Source of the DNA: Guptibacillus hwajinpoensis
GTDB lineage: Bacteria > Bacillota > Bacilli > Bacillales > Guptibacillaceae
Direction of reading: 5' to 3'
Length of the DNA: 64,000 nt
Assembly: GCF_020171785.1 (NCBI RefSeq)
Contig: NZ_JAIVAE010000003.1
Span: 496,001 to 560,000, forward strand
Shown: positions 7,797 to 16,799 of the stretch, piece by piece
Position numbering within the stretch: position 1 is the first letter of the stretch
Layout of the letters: every line of letters starts with the position of its first letter
Program-made: the position numbers and the translations under genes
Notes under the pieces: model-generated
Databases searched by the model: none
What the model was told of the DNA's origin: nothing
What the model saw: the letters and a program-made list of their open reading frames with translations, nothing else

Positions 7797-7986
7797 GTGA
7801 TTCACATTATCGCAGCGGTATGTGAACTAGGAGCAACATTTGCTCTACCAGTGATAATGGGATTACTAAAACAGTAAGCAAAGGCTTCCGAAGGGGTACA
7901 AACGGATTGGAAAACAGATGGCGCCGAGTGTAATGAATGCATCTGCTATTATTCTCATTATTTTAATGACATTGAAACCCTTTTAA
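7797..7986 (+). pseudogene. Possible remnant of a small membrane protein gene
   Basis: After GGGGGA, a GTG at 7797 opens a 26-codon frame that reads VIHIIAAVCELGATFALPVI and stops at 7877. In a second frame the next 100 bases encode KQMAPSVMNASAIILIILMT followed by LKPF and a stop at 7986. Both pieces look like membrane spans, in the order expected for the start and end of one protein, but they are frame-shifted and lack a middle. I read this as a decayed gene, perhaps of a DUF2269-like type. Two unrelated micropeptides are the alternative. Confidence 0.35.
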
Positions 7987-7997
7987 GAATTGATCAT

Positions 7998-8029
7998 AAA
8001 TAAGGCCGTCTTAGCGGCCTTATTTTTTA
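7998..8029. terminator. Terminator before the ATL gene end
   Basis: ATAAGGCCG, a six-base loop and CGGCCTTAT, then TTTTT on the plus strand. The minus-strand ATL gene ends a few bases to the right, so it may serve both. Confidence 0.8.
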
Positions 8030-8031
8030 TT

Positions 8032-8343
8032 TCATTGGGGCGGATCATAGCGATAGATCGTTAAATCTACTTTTGAATTCGGGAGAAAGACGATCCCTTC
8101 CCCTTCCAACATCATTTTCTGATCAATGTAACCATCTTCCGACTTTAACCCGATCTCACCTTTAGCGTTTATCACTCGATGCCACGGAAGTTCATGTTTT
8201 CGGCTCATAGTGTGTAGAACTCGAACAACTTGCCTTGCACCACGTGGACTTCCTGCACACTTTGCAATTTGTCCATAAGTCATCACTTTACCCGGTGGAA
8301 TTTTTTTAATAATGGTAACAACGTTTTTAGTAAACTCTTCCAC
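8032..8343 (-). CDS. Alkyltransferase-like protein (ATL)
   Basis: A 103-residue MGMT-family protein without transferase chemistry. The active-site motif is PWHR where the methyltransferase has PCHR, so tryptophan replaces the acceptor cysteine. The DNA-binding part is intact: PPGKVMTYGQIAKCAGSPRGARQV, with the arginine finger. ATL proteins bind O6-alkylguanine, flip the base and flag it for nucleotide excision repair. The frame can open with GTG at 8352, but GAGGGTG lies eight bases before the next GTG at 8343. It is monocistronic and divergent from the BCCT transporter. Confidence 0.88.
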   Translation of the reverse strand: MEEFTKNVVTIIKKIPPGKVMTYGQIAKCAGSPRGARQVVRVLHTMSRKHELPWHRVINAKGEIGLKSEDGYIDQKMMLEGEGIVFLPNSKVDLTIYRYDPPQ

Positions 8344-8484
8344 ATTTCTCACCCTCTAAAGCAGTAGTTTATTTAGTTATTATATCAATTCCTACAAATT
8401 CTCCAATAATAAAAACTTTGTATAAAAATAGAGACATGCTAGAAACTATGCTTAGTTAGCTATTGCAAAGGAGTTTAAAAGGTC

Positions 8485-10131
8485 ATGGATAAGCGATTAA
8501 TTGATTGGCCTACATTTTTAGGTGCGTTGAGTTTATTACTGCTTGTAACTGTTCCGCTTGTCCTTTTTCCTGAAAAGGGAAAGGAAATTGTCAACAAAGC
8601 AAATGAGTTCGTCACCACACAATTTGGGGTTCTTTATTTACTTGTAGGTCTCGGGATTTTTTTCTTTTTGATTTATGTCGCCTTTAGTGATAATGGTAGA
8701 GTGCGCTTAGGGGAAGAAGACGAGCGTCCTGAATTTAACAACTTTTCATGGGCAGGAATGCTTTTCTGCGCTGGAATTGGATCAAGTATTTTATACTGGG
8801 GCACCATTGAATGGGCGTATTACTATCAAGGTCCACCATTTGGTCTAGAACCTGGAACGGAAGAAGCAATCCTATGGGCAAGTACATACGGCATCTTCCA
8901 CTGGGGTCCGATCGCATGGGCCATCTATACGCTACCTGCTTTACCAATGGCCTATTTCTACTATGTCCGTAAAAAACCCGTACTAAAAATAAGCGAAGCA
9001 ACAAGACCATTAATTGGAAAACTTGTAGATGGCCCACTTGGAACAATTATCGATGTGCTATTCATGTTTGGACTTCTTGGCGGGGCAGGTACAACGCTAG
9101 CACTTGGTACTCCAATGATCGCAGAAGGAATTGATGCTCTCACAGGTATTGGCGTAACAATGGTACTAAAAACGTTGATTCTCGTTCTTGTAACAGCCAT
9201 TTTCGCCATCAGTGCTTATTCAGGATTAAAAAAAGGAATTAAAATATTATCTGATATTAACTTAGTTCTCTCAATTTTTCTGCTTCTATTTGTATTAATC
9301 TTTGGACCAACCCGTTTTCTCGTTGAAACCGCCACAAACAGCGTCGGTTTGTTGTTGGATAACTTCTTTCATATGAGCACTTGGACAGAGCCATTTAATG
9401 CTCTTGGTCCATATGATAAAACAGGCTTTCCGGAAAGTTGGACCGTGTTTTACTGGGCCTGGTGGATCGTATACGCCCCTTTTGTTGGATTGTTTGTTGC
9501 CAAAATTTCAAGAGGACGATCCATAAAGCAAATGATTCTTGGAACCATTAGTTATGGAACTTTTGGAAGTTTATTGTTCTTTGGTATTCTCGGAAATTAT
9601 GGACTTCATATGCAATTAACAGGTGAGTTTGATGTCATTGGGGTACTTAATGATGAGGGGGCACCTAGAGCCATCATCGAAACCATTGGTCAACTTCCAT
9701 TTTCATGGTTTATGATCTTCATTTTTGTCGTGTTAGCAATCATTTTTCTTGCGACGACGTTTGACTCAAGCTCTTATATTTTAGCCTCCGTTGTTCAAAA
9801 AGAAGTCAAAGATGAACCTCTACGCTGGAACAGACTGTTTTGGGCATTCGCGCTCTGCCTTATGCCGTTAGTCCTCATGTTTGTCGGGGGACTTGGGACA
9901 CTTCAAACAGCGAGTATCGTAGGTGGATTTCCCCTTCTCTTTATTATGATTATGCTTGGTTGGTCATTTATGCGAGCTTCTACAGCTGATATCAAAGCTT
10001 CTGAACATTATGACCCTAAAACCTTTTCATTAAATTACAAAAAGATTTTACAATCAATCAAGCGCAAGAAAACGAAGAAACAAAAAGGACCTGTCGATGC
10101 TCATTTTGAAGAGGAAAAGAAAGACGAATAG
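8485..10131 (+). CDS. BCCT family transporter
   Basis: A 548-residue, 12-span secondary transporter of the betaine/choline/carnitine family. The family signature is present as TVFYWAWWIVYAPFVG near residue 315, along with the TTFDSSSY segment near residue 427. The first conserved glycine stretch reads CAGIGSSILYWGTIEW where sodium-coupled betaine carriers such as OpuD and BetP have a GMGIG-type sequence, so the substrate or coupling ion may differ. The C-terminal tail is highly charged (KRKKTKKQKG, then EEEKKDE), as in osmotically regulated members. AAAGGAG precedes the ATG. Confidence 0.88.
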   Translation: MDKRLIDWPTFLGALSLLLLVTVPLVLFPEKGKEIVNKANEFVTTQFGVLYLLVGLGIFFFLIYVAFSDNGRVRLGEEDERPEFNNFSWAGMLFCAGIGSSILYWGTIEWAYYYQGPPFGLEPGTEEAILWASTYGIFHWGPIAWAIYTLPALPMAYFYYVRKKPVLKISEATRPLIGKLVDGPLGTIIDVLFMFGLLGGAGTTLALGTPMIAEGIDALTGIGVTMVLKTLILVLVTAIFAISAYSGLKKGIKILSDINLVLSIFLLLFVLIFGPTRFLVETATNSVGLLLDNFFHMSTWTEPFNALGPYDKTGFPESWTVFYWAWWIVYAPFVGLFVAKISRGRSIKQMILGTISYGTFGSLLFFGILGNYGLHMQLTGEFDVIGVLNDEGAPRAIIETIGQLPFSWFMIFIFVVLAIIFLATTFDSSSYILASVVQKEVKDEPLRWNRLFWAFALCLMPLVLMFVGGLGTLQTASIVGGFPLLFIMIMLGWSFMRASTADIKASEHYDPKTFSLNYKKILQSIKRKKTKKQKGPVDAHFEEEKKDE

Positions 10132-10165
10132 CATGGCAGATAATTTTTCCATATCGAAAATTATA

Positions 10166-10200
10166 TTGACACTTTCAGTTGGTCATGATAAAAATTGAAT
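10166..10200 (+). promoter_or_regulatory. Weak candidate promoter for the T-box leader
   Basis: A perfect TTGACA lies at 10166-10171. The best -10 candidate, around 10187-10194 (GATAAAAA), is poor. The position just before the T-box leader is what supports it. Confidence 0.4.
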
Positions 10201-10204
10201 AACT

Positions 10205-10440
10205 CTATAAATATTGAACTGCTTTGAAGGAAAACAAGTAGCCACCTTTTCCCTATTGAAGAGAGCCGATGGATGGTGAGAATCGGTATATAAAAGGACG
10301 TGAATTTCATTTCTGGAGCTTCTTTTGTACTTGCAAAAGACGGTGAAGATCGTTACACAATGAAGAGGTGAGTTTTCTCACAACCAGGGTGGTACCGCGA
10401 TAACAATCGTCCCTACGGATAACGTAGGGGCGATTTTTTT
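10205..10440 (+). promoter_or_regulatory. T-box riboswitch controlling the NSS transporter
   Basis: The T-box AGGGTGGTACCGCGA lies at 10386-10400, followed by a terminator (AATCGTCCCTACG and its complement, then seven T) ending at 10440. Stem I shows AAGTA near 10227, AGAGAG near 10260 and a distal loop near 10275. The specifier side reads GAA-T-TTC-A-TTTCT at 10302 onward. TTTCT can pair with an upstream AGGAAA, so UUC (10306-10308) is the likely specifier, phenylalanine. The neighbouring register, UUU, also encodes phenylalanine. Confidence 0.85.
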
Positions 10441-10488
10441 GTGGAATAACGGAATCAGCATTCAATAATAAACGAAAGGAGCAATAGC

Positions 10489-11832
10489 ATGAGTCAAAAT
10501 GAACAATGGTCTTCAAGACTTGGTTTTATTCTAGCTGCAGCAGGTTCAGCGATTGGTTTAGGGGCCATATGGAAATTCCCGTACACAGCAGGTCAAAATG
10601 GAGGTGGGGCTTTCTTTCTGATCTTTATTCTATTCACATTGATACTTGGTCTTCCACTTCTACTAGCAGAATTTTCAATTGGACGAACCGCTCAAAGCAA
10701 CGCGGTAGATTCTTATAAAACGATATCGCCAGAGACAAAGTGGTATCGGGTTGGTATTATGGGGATGATCACTTCTTTCATCTTATTATCCTTTTATAGT
10801 GTCATTGGAGGATGGATTATCGCCTATTTGTATAAAGCTGTTACAGGAGAGTTAACAGGCCTCTCCTCCGATGAGTACGCACAAGTATTCGGTACGACAA
10901 TATCAAATTCGTTTATTAGTATTTTCGCGCAATTCATTTTCATTATACTCACTATTCTTGTTGTAGCTAGAGGTGTAGAGAAAGGGATTGAACAGGCAAG
11001 TAAAGTAATGATGCCGGCTTTATTTCTTCTCTTCATTATTTTAGTCATTCGGGCTGTTACGCTAGAAGGTTCAATGGAAGGCATTTTGTTCTTACTTCAG
11101 CCTGACTTCACAAAAGTAACCTCTCAAACAATCTTAGAAGCAATGGGACAATCATTCTTCACATTGAGCGTCGGAGTATCCGTTATGGTGACGTATAGTT
11201 CATACTTACCAAAAACACAAAGTTTACCACGCTCCGCTCTGTCGATTGTGATCATGAACATTTTTATCGTTCTTCTTGCTGGTCTAGCCATCTTCCCAGC
11301 AGTTTTCGCTTTCGACCTTGAAGCTGGAGCAGGTCCCGTTCTCTTGTTTAATGTGCTTCCGACAGTATTTGGTCAGCTGCCATTCGGAATGCTCTTTTTC
11401 ATTGCCTTTTTGGTTCTGTTCTTGTTTGCAGCATTAACTTCTGCTTTTTCAATGCTTGAGATCATTGTATCGGTTATTTCGAAAGGTGACCTTAAGAAAC
11501 GAAAAAAATGGGCATGGATCATCGGGCTTGCCATTTTTGCTGTTGGTATTCCATCAGCTCTCTCATACGGTGTTTTGAGCGATGTCACCTTATTCAATAA
11601 AACGATTTTTGATTTAGCCGATTACGCTGTGAGTAATGTACTTCTACCGATTGGAGCTTTGTTAATATCCATTTTTGTTCCTTTAAAAATGAAGAAATCT
11701 GCCCTATTTGAAGAATTGAAACGTGGAAGTGGGTTAAAGAAAGGCTTGTTCGAAACATGGTATTTTCTTATCCGTTTTGTCGCACCGCTTCTTATTCTTT
11801 TCGTTATGTTAGATGTTCTTGGAATCTGGTAA
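10489..11832 (+). CDS. Sodium-dependent amino-acid transporter (NSS family)
   Basis: A 447-residue transporter of the neurotransmitter:sodium symporter family (LeuT fold), with about 11 spans. Span 1 holds the sodium/substrate motif [17 protein letters not shown] (residues about 14-30), and [10 protein letters not shown] follows. The [20 protein letters not shown] segment matches span 6. It resembles B. subtilis YocR and YhdH. The T-box leader with a phenylalanine specifier suggests uptake of phenylalanine or another aromatic amino acid, but that is an inference from regulation. GAAAGGAGC precedes the ATG. Confidence 0.88.
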   Translation: MSQNEQWSSRLGFILAAAGSAIGLGAIWKFPYTAGQNGGGAFFLIFILFTLILGLPLLLAEFSIGRTAQSNAVDSYKTISPETKWYRVGIMGMITSFILLSFYSVIGGWIIAYLYKAVTGELTGLSSDEYAQVFGTTISNSFISIFAQFIFIILTILVVARGVEKGIEQASKVMMPALFLLFIILVIRAVTLEGSMEGILFLLQPDFTKVTSQTILEAMGQSFFTLSVGVSVMVTYSSYLPKTQSLPRSALSIVIMNIFIVLLAGLAIFPAVFAFDLEAGAGPVLLFNVLPTVFGQLPFGMLFFIAFLVLFLFAALTSAFSMLEIIVSVISKGDLKKRKKWAWIIGLAIFAVGIPSALSYGVLSDVTLFNKTIFDLADYAVSNVLLPIGALLISIFVPLKMKKSALFEELKRGSGLKKGLFETWYFLIRFVAPLLILFVMLDVLGIW

Positions 11833-11837
11833 ACAAG

Positions 11838-11869
11838 AAAAGCCTCACCTTACGGCGGTGAGGCTTTTT
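11838..11869. terminator. Bidirectional terminator between NSS transporter and PBP genes
   Basis: AAAGCCTCACC and its complement with a short loop, flanked by A on the left and T on the right, between converging genes. Confidence 0.9.
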
Positions 11870-11872
11870 ACT

Positions 11873-13918
11873 TTATTCTTCTTTTTCTTCGATAGGTGCA
11901 GAAGGTTTTGGTTCATCTTTCAGATCGAAATAAGCTTTAAATAGTCGCCTTGCAATATCTTTGTTGACTGATTCATTGCGATCACTGCTCAAACTCGGAA
12001 CCACGACCGCTAACGCAATTTCTGGATCTTCATAAGGAGCATAGCCTACAAAGGTTAAATTAAATCCTTCTACGCTATTATTTGGACCAAACTTTACTTC
12101 AGCCGTACCCGTTTTACCGGCATGAGTAAAATCTGTTCCCTTAAAATATTTCGTTGCTGTTCCGTTACTAGCATTTGTCACTCTCCATAATCCATTTTGG
12201 ACTCTGCTAATATCACTTTGACTCATTTGAATGCGATTCATCACGTTTGTATCAAACTGATCCACAATAATATTCGATAAGCCATCGACATTGGAAGCCT
12301 CGTGAACTTCTTTTAAGAAATGAGGCTGAATTCTTTTTCCGTCGTTTGCAATCGTTGAAATGTATTGAGCCATCTGAAGAGGTGTGTACGTATCAAATTG
12401 GCCAATCATTAAGTCCATCAGGTTACCAATTTGCTCAATACCACCATTGATTCCTGTCGTTTCAATTGGCATATCAATTCCTGTCTTATTTCCAAGACCA
12501 AATTGGTTAAAATGATAGCGAACCTCATTATATGCCTTTGGATCCCACGGTATACCACTTGTGTTTGGAACATAATCATACCCTGCCATCATCATGGCAA
12601 TACGAAACATATAGACGTTGGATGATCTTTCTAACGCTTCAACATCATTCACCCAGCCTAGGTTTGCATATGACGCCTTCTCATTGGTAGCAGGTATAGA
12701 GATCGGGGTATCAAATAAGGTCGTGCCGTGACTAATCACTCCTGTTTCATAGCCTGTTAATACAGATGCCCCTTTTACTGCTGAACCCATTTCATATGCT
12801 TCTGACAAGGTTCCATACGAATATTCAACATAGTCATTGTCTTTAGAGCTATATTTCGTTCCACCGAAGGCTAATATCTCACCTGTCTCTGGATCCAATC
12901 CAATCGCATAAGCACGGTCAGCATATGGGTTCCCACGCGCCCTTGCTTTTCTTAATTCTTCTTCAAGAATCGTTTCAAGCTCCTGTTGCAGATCAATATC
13001 GACTGTTAAAACAAGGTCATTTCCTCTTTTACCAGGAATCACTTCAGGTTCACCGATTGGCTTTCCTGATTTGTCTGTGACATACTTTTTCATCGACTTC
13101 TGCCCTCTTAATAAATCTTCATACTGCTTCTCAAGATAGCTGATGCCGACAAGATCGTTATTATCGTAACCTTTCATCGTATAAGCATCCAACGATTCTT
13201 TTGGAATTTGCCCTAAGTTCCCGAACATTGTTTCCATCGTTTCATCATAAGGATAAACCCGCTCAGCATCTGGCGATATGTCGACTCCCGGTAAATCTTC
13301 AAGGTTTTCACTAACTTGCGCAATTTCTTCACGTGTTAACCCCTTCTTAATAGATTGAGAAGAGAGTGCATACCCCGAGTCCATCTGGCGTTTGATTGCC
13401 GCAATTTTTAATTCATCTTCATCACTTGTAATTTCCTTAAGATCTTCTTCGTTGATGCGATCAATTTGTAGGCGATAAGCCTTTTGAGACTCAAGTTCTT
13501 CCCATTCTTTTTCTGATAATTTGGCCCTGGCTTTCTCTGGTCTAGTCATAATCCAGAAATCTTTCAAATCGCGCTCTGTCACCTTATCCGTATCCATCTC
13601 AATAAATGAAGCTAATTTACGAGCAACCTCAAGTCTTTCCTCTTGTTTCGTATTTTGATTTCGAATATAGGTTAACGTAAACGTTGGTTCATTATCGACA
13701 ATCACTCTTCCATACCGATCATACATTTTCCCTCTAGGTGCCGTTGACTTCGCCGTTACATTCTCGGTTTGCTCTGATATTCGTTCAAAATCTTCCCCTT
13801 GTACAATTTGAATCATCCCAAGTCTAAGGATAAGAATAGAAAACAACAGAAAAACAAATAGAAACAAAATATTTAGCCGAAACGGCACATGTGTTTTCTT
13901 CATTTTTTCCTTAATCAT
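11873..13918 (-). CDS. pbpA: Class B penicillin-binding protein (PbpA/PBP2-like transpeptidase)
   Basis: A 681-residue membrane-anchored DD-transpeptidase that crosslinks peptidoglycan with an elongation machinery. One N-terminal span lies at about residues 18-40. The dimerisation domain begins with APRGKMYDRYGRVIVDN. The transpeptidase motifs are in order: SAVK with the catalytic serine, SSN and KTGT (in HAGKTGTAEV). Length and motifs match B. subtilis PbpA/PbpH. GGGGGG six bases before the ATG at 13918 beats an upstream in-frame ATG at 13936. The acidic tail PIEEKEE is outside the fold. The pbpA/pbpH choice is uncertain. Confidence 0.87.
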   Translation of the reverse strand: MIKEKMKKTHVPFRLNILFLFVFLLFSILILRLGMIQIVQGEDFERISEQTENVTAKSTAPRGKMYDRYGRVIVDNEPTFTLTYIRNQNTKQEERLEVARKLASFIEMDTDKVTERDLKDFWIMTRPEKARAKLSEKEWEELESQKAYRLQIDRINEEDLKEITSDEDELKIAAIKRQMDSGYALSSQSIKKGLTREEIAQVSENLEDLPGVDISPDAERVYPYDETMETMFGNLGQIPKESLDAYTMKGYDNNDLVGISYLEKQYEDLLRGQKSMKKYVTDKSGKPIGEPEVIPGKRGNDLVLTVDIDLQQELETILEEELRKARARGNPYADRAYAIGLDPETGEILAFGGTKYSSKDNDYVEYSYGTLSEAYEMGSAVKGASVLTGYETGVISHGTTLFDTPISIPATNEKASYANLGWVNDVEALERSSNVYMFRIAMMMAGYDYVPNTSGIPWDPKAYNEVRYHFNQFGLGNKTGIDMPIETTGINGGIEQIGNLMDLMIGQFDTYTPLQMAQYISTIANDGKRIQPHFLKEVHEASNVDGLSNIIVDQFDTNVMNRIQMSQSDISRVQNGLWRVTNASNGTATKYFKGTDFTHAGKTGTAEVKFGPNNSVEGFNLTFVGYAPYEDPEIALAVVVPSLSSDRNESVNKDIARRLFKAYFDLKDEPKPSAPIEEKEE

Positions 13919-14096
13919 TAACTTCCCCCCGTGCATTTCCTTATCTTCCCAACTATCATAACATAGGAGGATTAGGACTTTTTTCCTTATTAGAAAATAA
14001 ATTCAAAACAATTCCGTTATTAGGACGGTTTTATTCTGTAAGTATGATTAAATAAGTTTTAACGAGGTTCCTTAAACGCACAACCTAGCCCACACG

Positions 14097-14126
14097 AAAA
14101 AAGCATGCTTTTATAGCACGCTTCAG
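14097..14126 (-). terminator. Terminator after cardiolipin synthase
   Basis: On the minus strand AAGCGTGC, a TATAAAA loop and GCATGC lead into TTTTTT, with one G:U pair in the stem. Confidence 0.7.
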
Positions 14127-14139
14127 GGGGATGAATCAT

Positions 14140-15585
14140 TTATAAAATAGGAGACAGTAGTCTCGAGATCGACTCTTTGCATCTAATCCAGAGAGACCTT
14201 TCCAGGTAACCTTCTCCCGTTAATTCCAAGCACTTCTCCATATCCTTAATAAAAACATTTGCCAATTCTTTTGAGATTTCTTCGTCATAGATAAATGCGT
14301 TCACTTCAAAGTTTAACCGAAAACTTCGTACATCAATGTTGGCGGTACCTACTGAAGAAATTTCACGATCGACTGTGATGGTTTTTGCATGAATAAAACC
14401 ATTTTGATAAATGTAAATTCTCGCGCCAGCTTTTAGTAATTCGCCAACATAGGAATAGGTCGCCCAATAAACAAAAGGATGATCTGGCTTATTTGGAATC
14501 ATTAATCTAACATCTACACCACTAAGTGCAGCGATGCGAAGTGCATCTAACAGACTTGCATCGGGTATAAAGTAAGGTGTTTGAATAAAAATCGTTCGTT
14601 TTGCTGAGGTAATGAGCTTTATGTACCCATTTTTAATTTGTTCCCATTCAGAATCAGGTCCACTACTCACAATTTGCACACCGGCTTTTCCAATCGGTTC
14701 AATGATAGGGAAATAGCACGCTTCATAACCTACCTTGTTCCGTGCAGCGTGATTCCAATCTAACAAGAATCTCGTCTGCATAGCGAGCGTCGCGCTACCT
14801 TCGATTCGAAGGTGTGTATCTCGCCAATAACCAAACTTCGGATTTAATCCAAGGTACTCATCACCAACATTAAAACCACCAACATAGCCAAGTACGCCGT
14901 CAATAATCACCAGTTTTCGGTGATTTCGGTAATTTAGTCGTGTATTCACATAGGGGATACGTGAAGGGAAAAAGACTTCCACTTCTCCACCTGCCTCGAT
15001 CAACTCTCTGAAAAAACGCTTCCTTGTTTTTCTTGATCCCATCTCATCATAAAGAACGCGAACCTTTAGCCCTTCGCGTGCTTTTTCAGCGAGCTTTTCC
15101 ACAATCCTCTTACCTAGCTCATCTTTTTGGAAAATATAATATTGGAAGTGAATATGATCTTTCGCGCGACCGATATCCTGAATGAGAGCATTGAACTTTT
15201 CCTCACCGTCTGAAAAAATGCGTATGGCATTATCCTGCGTTAGTACCGCATCGTCATTTACAAGATGCATATAAATCAGGTCCTTATGTCGCGCAATTTC
15301 TTCATGTCTAAAAGGATAAACGCCGCTTTTAATTTCGCTAACCTGCTCCTCAATTAAATCCTCGATTCCAACTTTTTTTATGTTATCCCAATCAAATAAC
15401 CTTCTTCTACTTAAGTTTTGCCCGAATACTAAATACATCACAAAACCAAGGAGAGGGATAAAAAGCAAGACCATAAGCCAAGCCCATGTTGCACCAGCGT
15501 CCTTGCGTTCGAGGAAAATAACAAGGGCTGCAAAAACAAGATTAAGTACAAATAAAATCCCTAGTAAAATCGAAATAATGTGCAT
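14140..15585 (-). CDS. cls: Cardiolipin synthase
   Basis: A 481-residue phospholipase D-superfamily enzyme that joins two phosphatidylglycerols into cardiolipin at the membrane. Two N-terminal spans (residues about 3-22 and 33-54) are followed by the paired HKD motifs: NHRKLVIIDGVLGYVGGFN near residue 224 and IHAKTITVDREISSVGTAN near 404. The length is typical of bacterial Cls. AAAGGAG lies nine bases before the ATG at 15585, so the nine-codon extension to 15612 is not needed. B. subtilis has several paralogues (clsA, ywiE, ywjE), and I cannot tell which this matches. Confidence 0.9.
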   Translation of the reverse strand: MHIISILLGILFVLNLVFAALVIFLERKDAGATWAWLMVLLFIPLLGFVMYLVFGQNLSRRRLFDWDNIKKVGIEDLIEEQVSEIKSGVYPFRHEEIARHKDLIYMHLVNDDAVLTQDNAIRIFSDGEEKFNALIQDIGRAKDHIHFQYYIFQKDELGKRIVEKLAEKAREGLKVRVLYDEMGSRKTRKRFFRELIEAGGEVEVFFPSRIPYVNTRLNYRNHRKLVIIDGVLGYVGGFNVGDEYLGLNPKFGYWRDTHLRIEGSATLAMQTRFLLDWNHAARNKVGYEACYFPIIEPIGKAGVQIVSSGPDSEWEQIKNGYIKLITSAKRTIFIQTPYFIPDASLLDALRIAALSGVDVRLMIPNKPDHPFVYWATYSYVGELLKAGARIYIYQNGFIHAKTITVDREISSVGTANIDVRSFRLNFEVNAFIYDEEISKELANVFIKDMEKCLELTGEGYLERSLWIRCKESISRLLSPIL

Positions 15586-15798
15586 AAATAATAGCTCCTT
15601 TAGCGTACACAACCTCAGATTAATCGTTTTTCACTTAAGTTTACATCATTTTTAGCTCGTTATTAAGATGATTAATAATCTAAAGATATCACACTTTCTT
15701 TTCAATCGAACCATTTCTTACCTGAAATCATAGAACCTCTTCCATTTCTTTGAAATACAAAGTAAACTAAACGTAACGAAAGACAAGGAGGAGTTCAA

Positions 15799-15936
15799 AT
15801 GATTGGTAAACCAATTCATTTCGATGGAAGCTCTAGCATCCCTTCAGCCCCTAGTGAAAAAAAGCTGCCTTTCAAACTAACAGATGAAGTAAGAAGAAAC
15901 CTCAGCGGCAACCCTTATCAGCTCCCTAAAAGTTAA
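15799..15936 (+). CDS. Uncharacterised 45-residue protein
   Basis: An ATG at 15799 follows a strong AAGGAGGAG by five bases and opens a 45-codon frame, beginning MIGKPIHFDGSSS and ending NPYQLPKS. A clean terminator lies right after the stop. The protein is soluble, rich in Ser, Pro and Lys, and has no membrane span or Cys. I do not recognise the family. The ribosome-binding site, isolated position and terminator argue that it is a real gene. Confidence 0.65.
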   Translation: MIGKPIHFDGSSSIPSAPSEKKLPFKLTDEVRRNLSGNPYQLPKS

Positions 15937-15945
15937 GTTAAACCT

Positions 15946-15973
15946 GGCCTTGCCTAAAATGCAAGGCCTTTAT
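15946..15973 (+). terminator. Terminator after the 45-residue gene
   Basis: GGCCTTGC, a seven-base loop and GCAAGGCC, then TTTATT. Confidence 0.8.
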
Positions 15974-16018
15974 TATGTCCCCACCTTTTTTGACACGTTA
16001 CGAGCGGAAGCAAAATAG

Positions 16019-16075
16019 TTGAATTCGTTCCTCATCTCCTTTATAATTTGCCTTGAATTAAAAATAATTTAATTC
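16019..16075 (+). promoter_or_regulatory. Promoter and palindromic operator of the azoreductase gene
   Basis: TTGAAT (16019-16024) and TATAAT (16042-16047) are 17 bases apart. Just downstream, over the predicted start site, GAATTAAA (16055-16062) and TTTAATTC (16068-16075) form a perfect 8-bp inverted repeat with a five-base spacer. That is the layout of a repressor operator, plausibly for a MarR/DUF24 regulator, as known for azoreductases in Bacillus. Confidence 0.7.
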
Positions 16076-16113
16076 GAGATAAATTGCGCATCAAGAAAGG
16101 AATGAATGTTGAA

Positions 16114-16749
16114 ATGGCAAAAGTATTATACATCACGGCACATCCACACGATGATACACAATCTTACAGCATGGCAGTAGGAAAAGCTTTTATCGACACT
16201 TACAAAGAAGCGAATGTGAACGATGAAGTCGTTCATCTCGATCTATATCGTGAGCATATTCCCCAAATTGATGCTGACGTTTTTAGCGGCTGGGGTAAAT
16301 TACAGTCCGGAAAAGGTTTCGAAGAACTATCTGCAAGTGAAAAGGAAAAAGTACAGCGCCTTAATGAACTAAGTGAAGAATTTATTGAGGCTGATAAATA
16401 TGTGTTCGTAACACCACTCTGGAATTTCTCTTTTCCTCCAGTTATGAAAGCTTATTTTGACTCAGTATCCGTGGCTGGTAAAGCCTTTAAATATACTGAA
16501 AACGGACCTGTTGGTCTTTTAACCGATAAAAAAGCAATCCACATCCAGGCTCGCGGTGGCGTTTATTCAGAAGGGCCTGCGGCAGAAATGGAAATGGGTC
16601 ATCGCTACTTTACAACAATGATGCAATTCTATGGCGTGCCAAACTACGAAGGACTTTTTGTAGAAGGTCATAACGCAATGCCAGATAAAGCCGAAGACAT
16701 TAAGCAAAATGCTATTGCGCGTGCAAAAGATACCGCACTTACATTCTAA
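16114..16749 (+). CDS. azoJ: FMN-dependent NADH-azoreductase
   Basis: A 211-residue flavodoxin-like quinone/azo reductase that carries out two-electron reduction of quinones and azo dyes with FMN and NADH, protecting against electrophile stress. The opening [19 protein letters not shown] is the FMN phosphate-binding part, with [19 protein letters not shown] and the [19 protein letters not shown] loop as further flavin contacts. The start MAKV matches B. subtilis AzoJ (YocJ) as I recall it. The longer frame from the TTG at 16084 has no good ribosome-binding site. The palindrome over the promoter suggests repression relieved by thiol-reactive compounds. Confidence 0.9.
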   Translation: MAKVLYITAHPHDDTQSYSMAVGKAFIDTYKEANVNDEVVHLDLYREHIPQIDADVFSGWGKLQSGKGFEELSASEKEKVQRLNELSEEFIEADKYVFVTPLWNFSFPPVMKAYFDSVSVAGKAFKYTENGPVGLLTDKKAIHIQARGGVYSEGPAAEMEMGHRYFTTMMQFYGVPNYEGLFVEGHNAMPDKAEDIKQNAIARAKDTALTF

Positions 16750-16762
16750 TACTATTTACTCA

Positions 16763-16799
16763 ACAAAAAACCAGCTGACTAACCAGCTGGTTTTTTGTT
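16763..16799. terminator. Bidirectional terminator after azoJ
   Basis: AACAAAAAACCAGCTG and its complement, with A and T runs on both sides. It overlaps the stop codon of the convergent HMA gene. Confidence 0.9.

Noticed and set aside
7695-7877. 60-codon frame starting inside the DUF302 gene end
   Set aside because: Its first half runs through the DUF302 3' end and a terminator; only the part after the GTG at 7797 looks like protein.
10312-10315. UGG (tryptophan) as the specifier of the NSS T-box
   Set aside because: The UGG falls next to the TTTCT arm that pairs with AGGAAA, so it is in the stem rather than the loop; UUC follows GAA and precedes A, as expected.
10307-10516. Minus-strand frame of 69 codons over the NSS T-box
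   Set aside because: It lies across the T-box and terminator and is explained by those structures.
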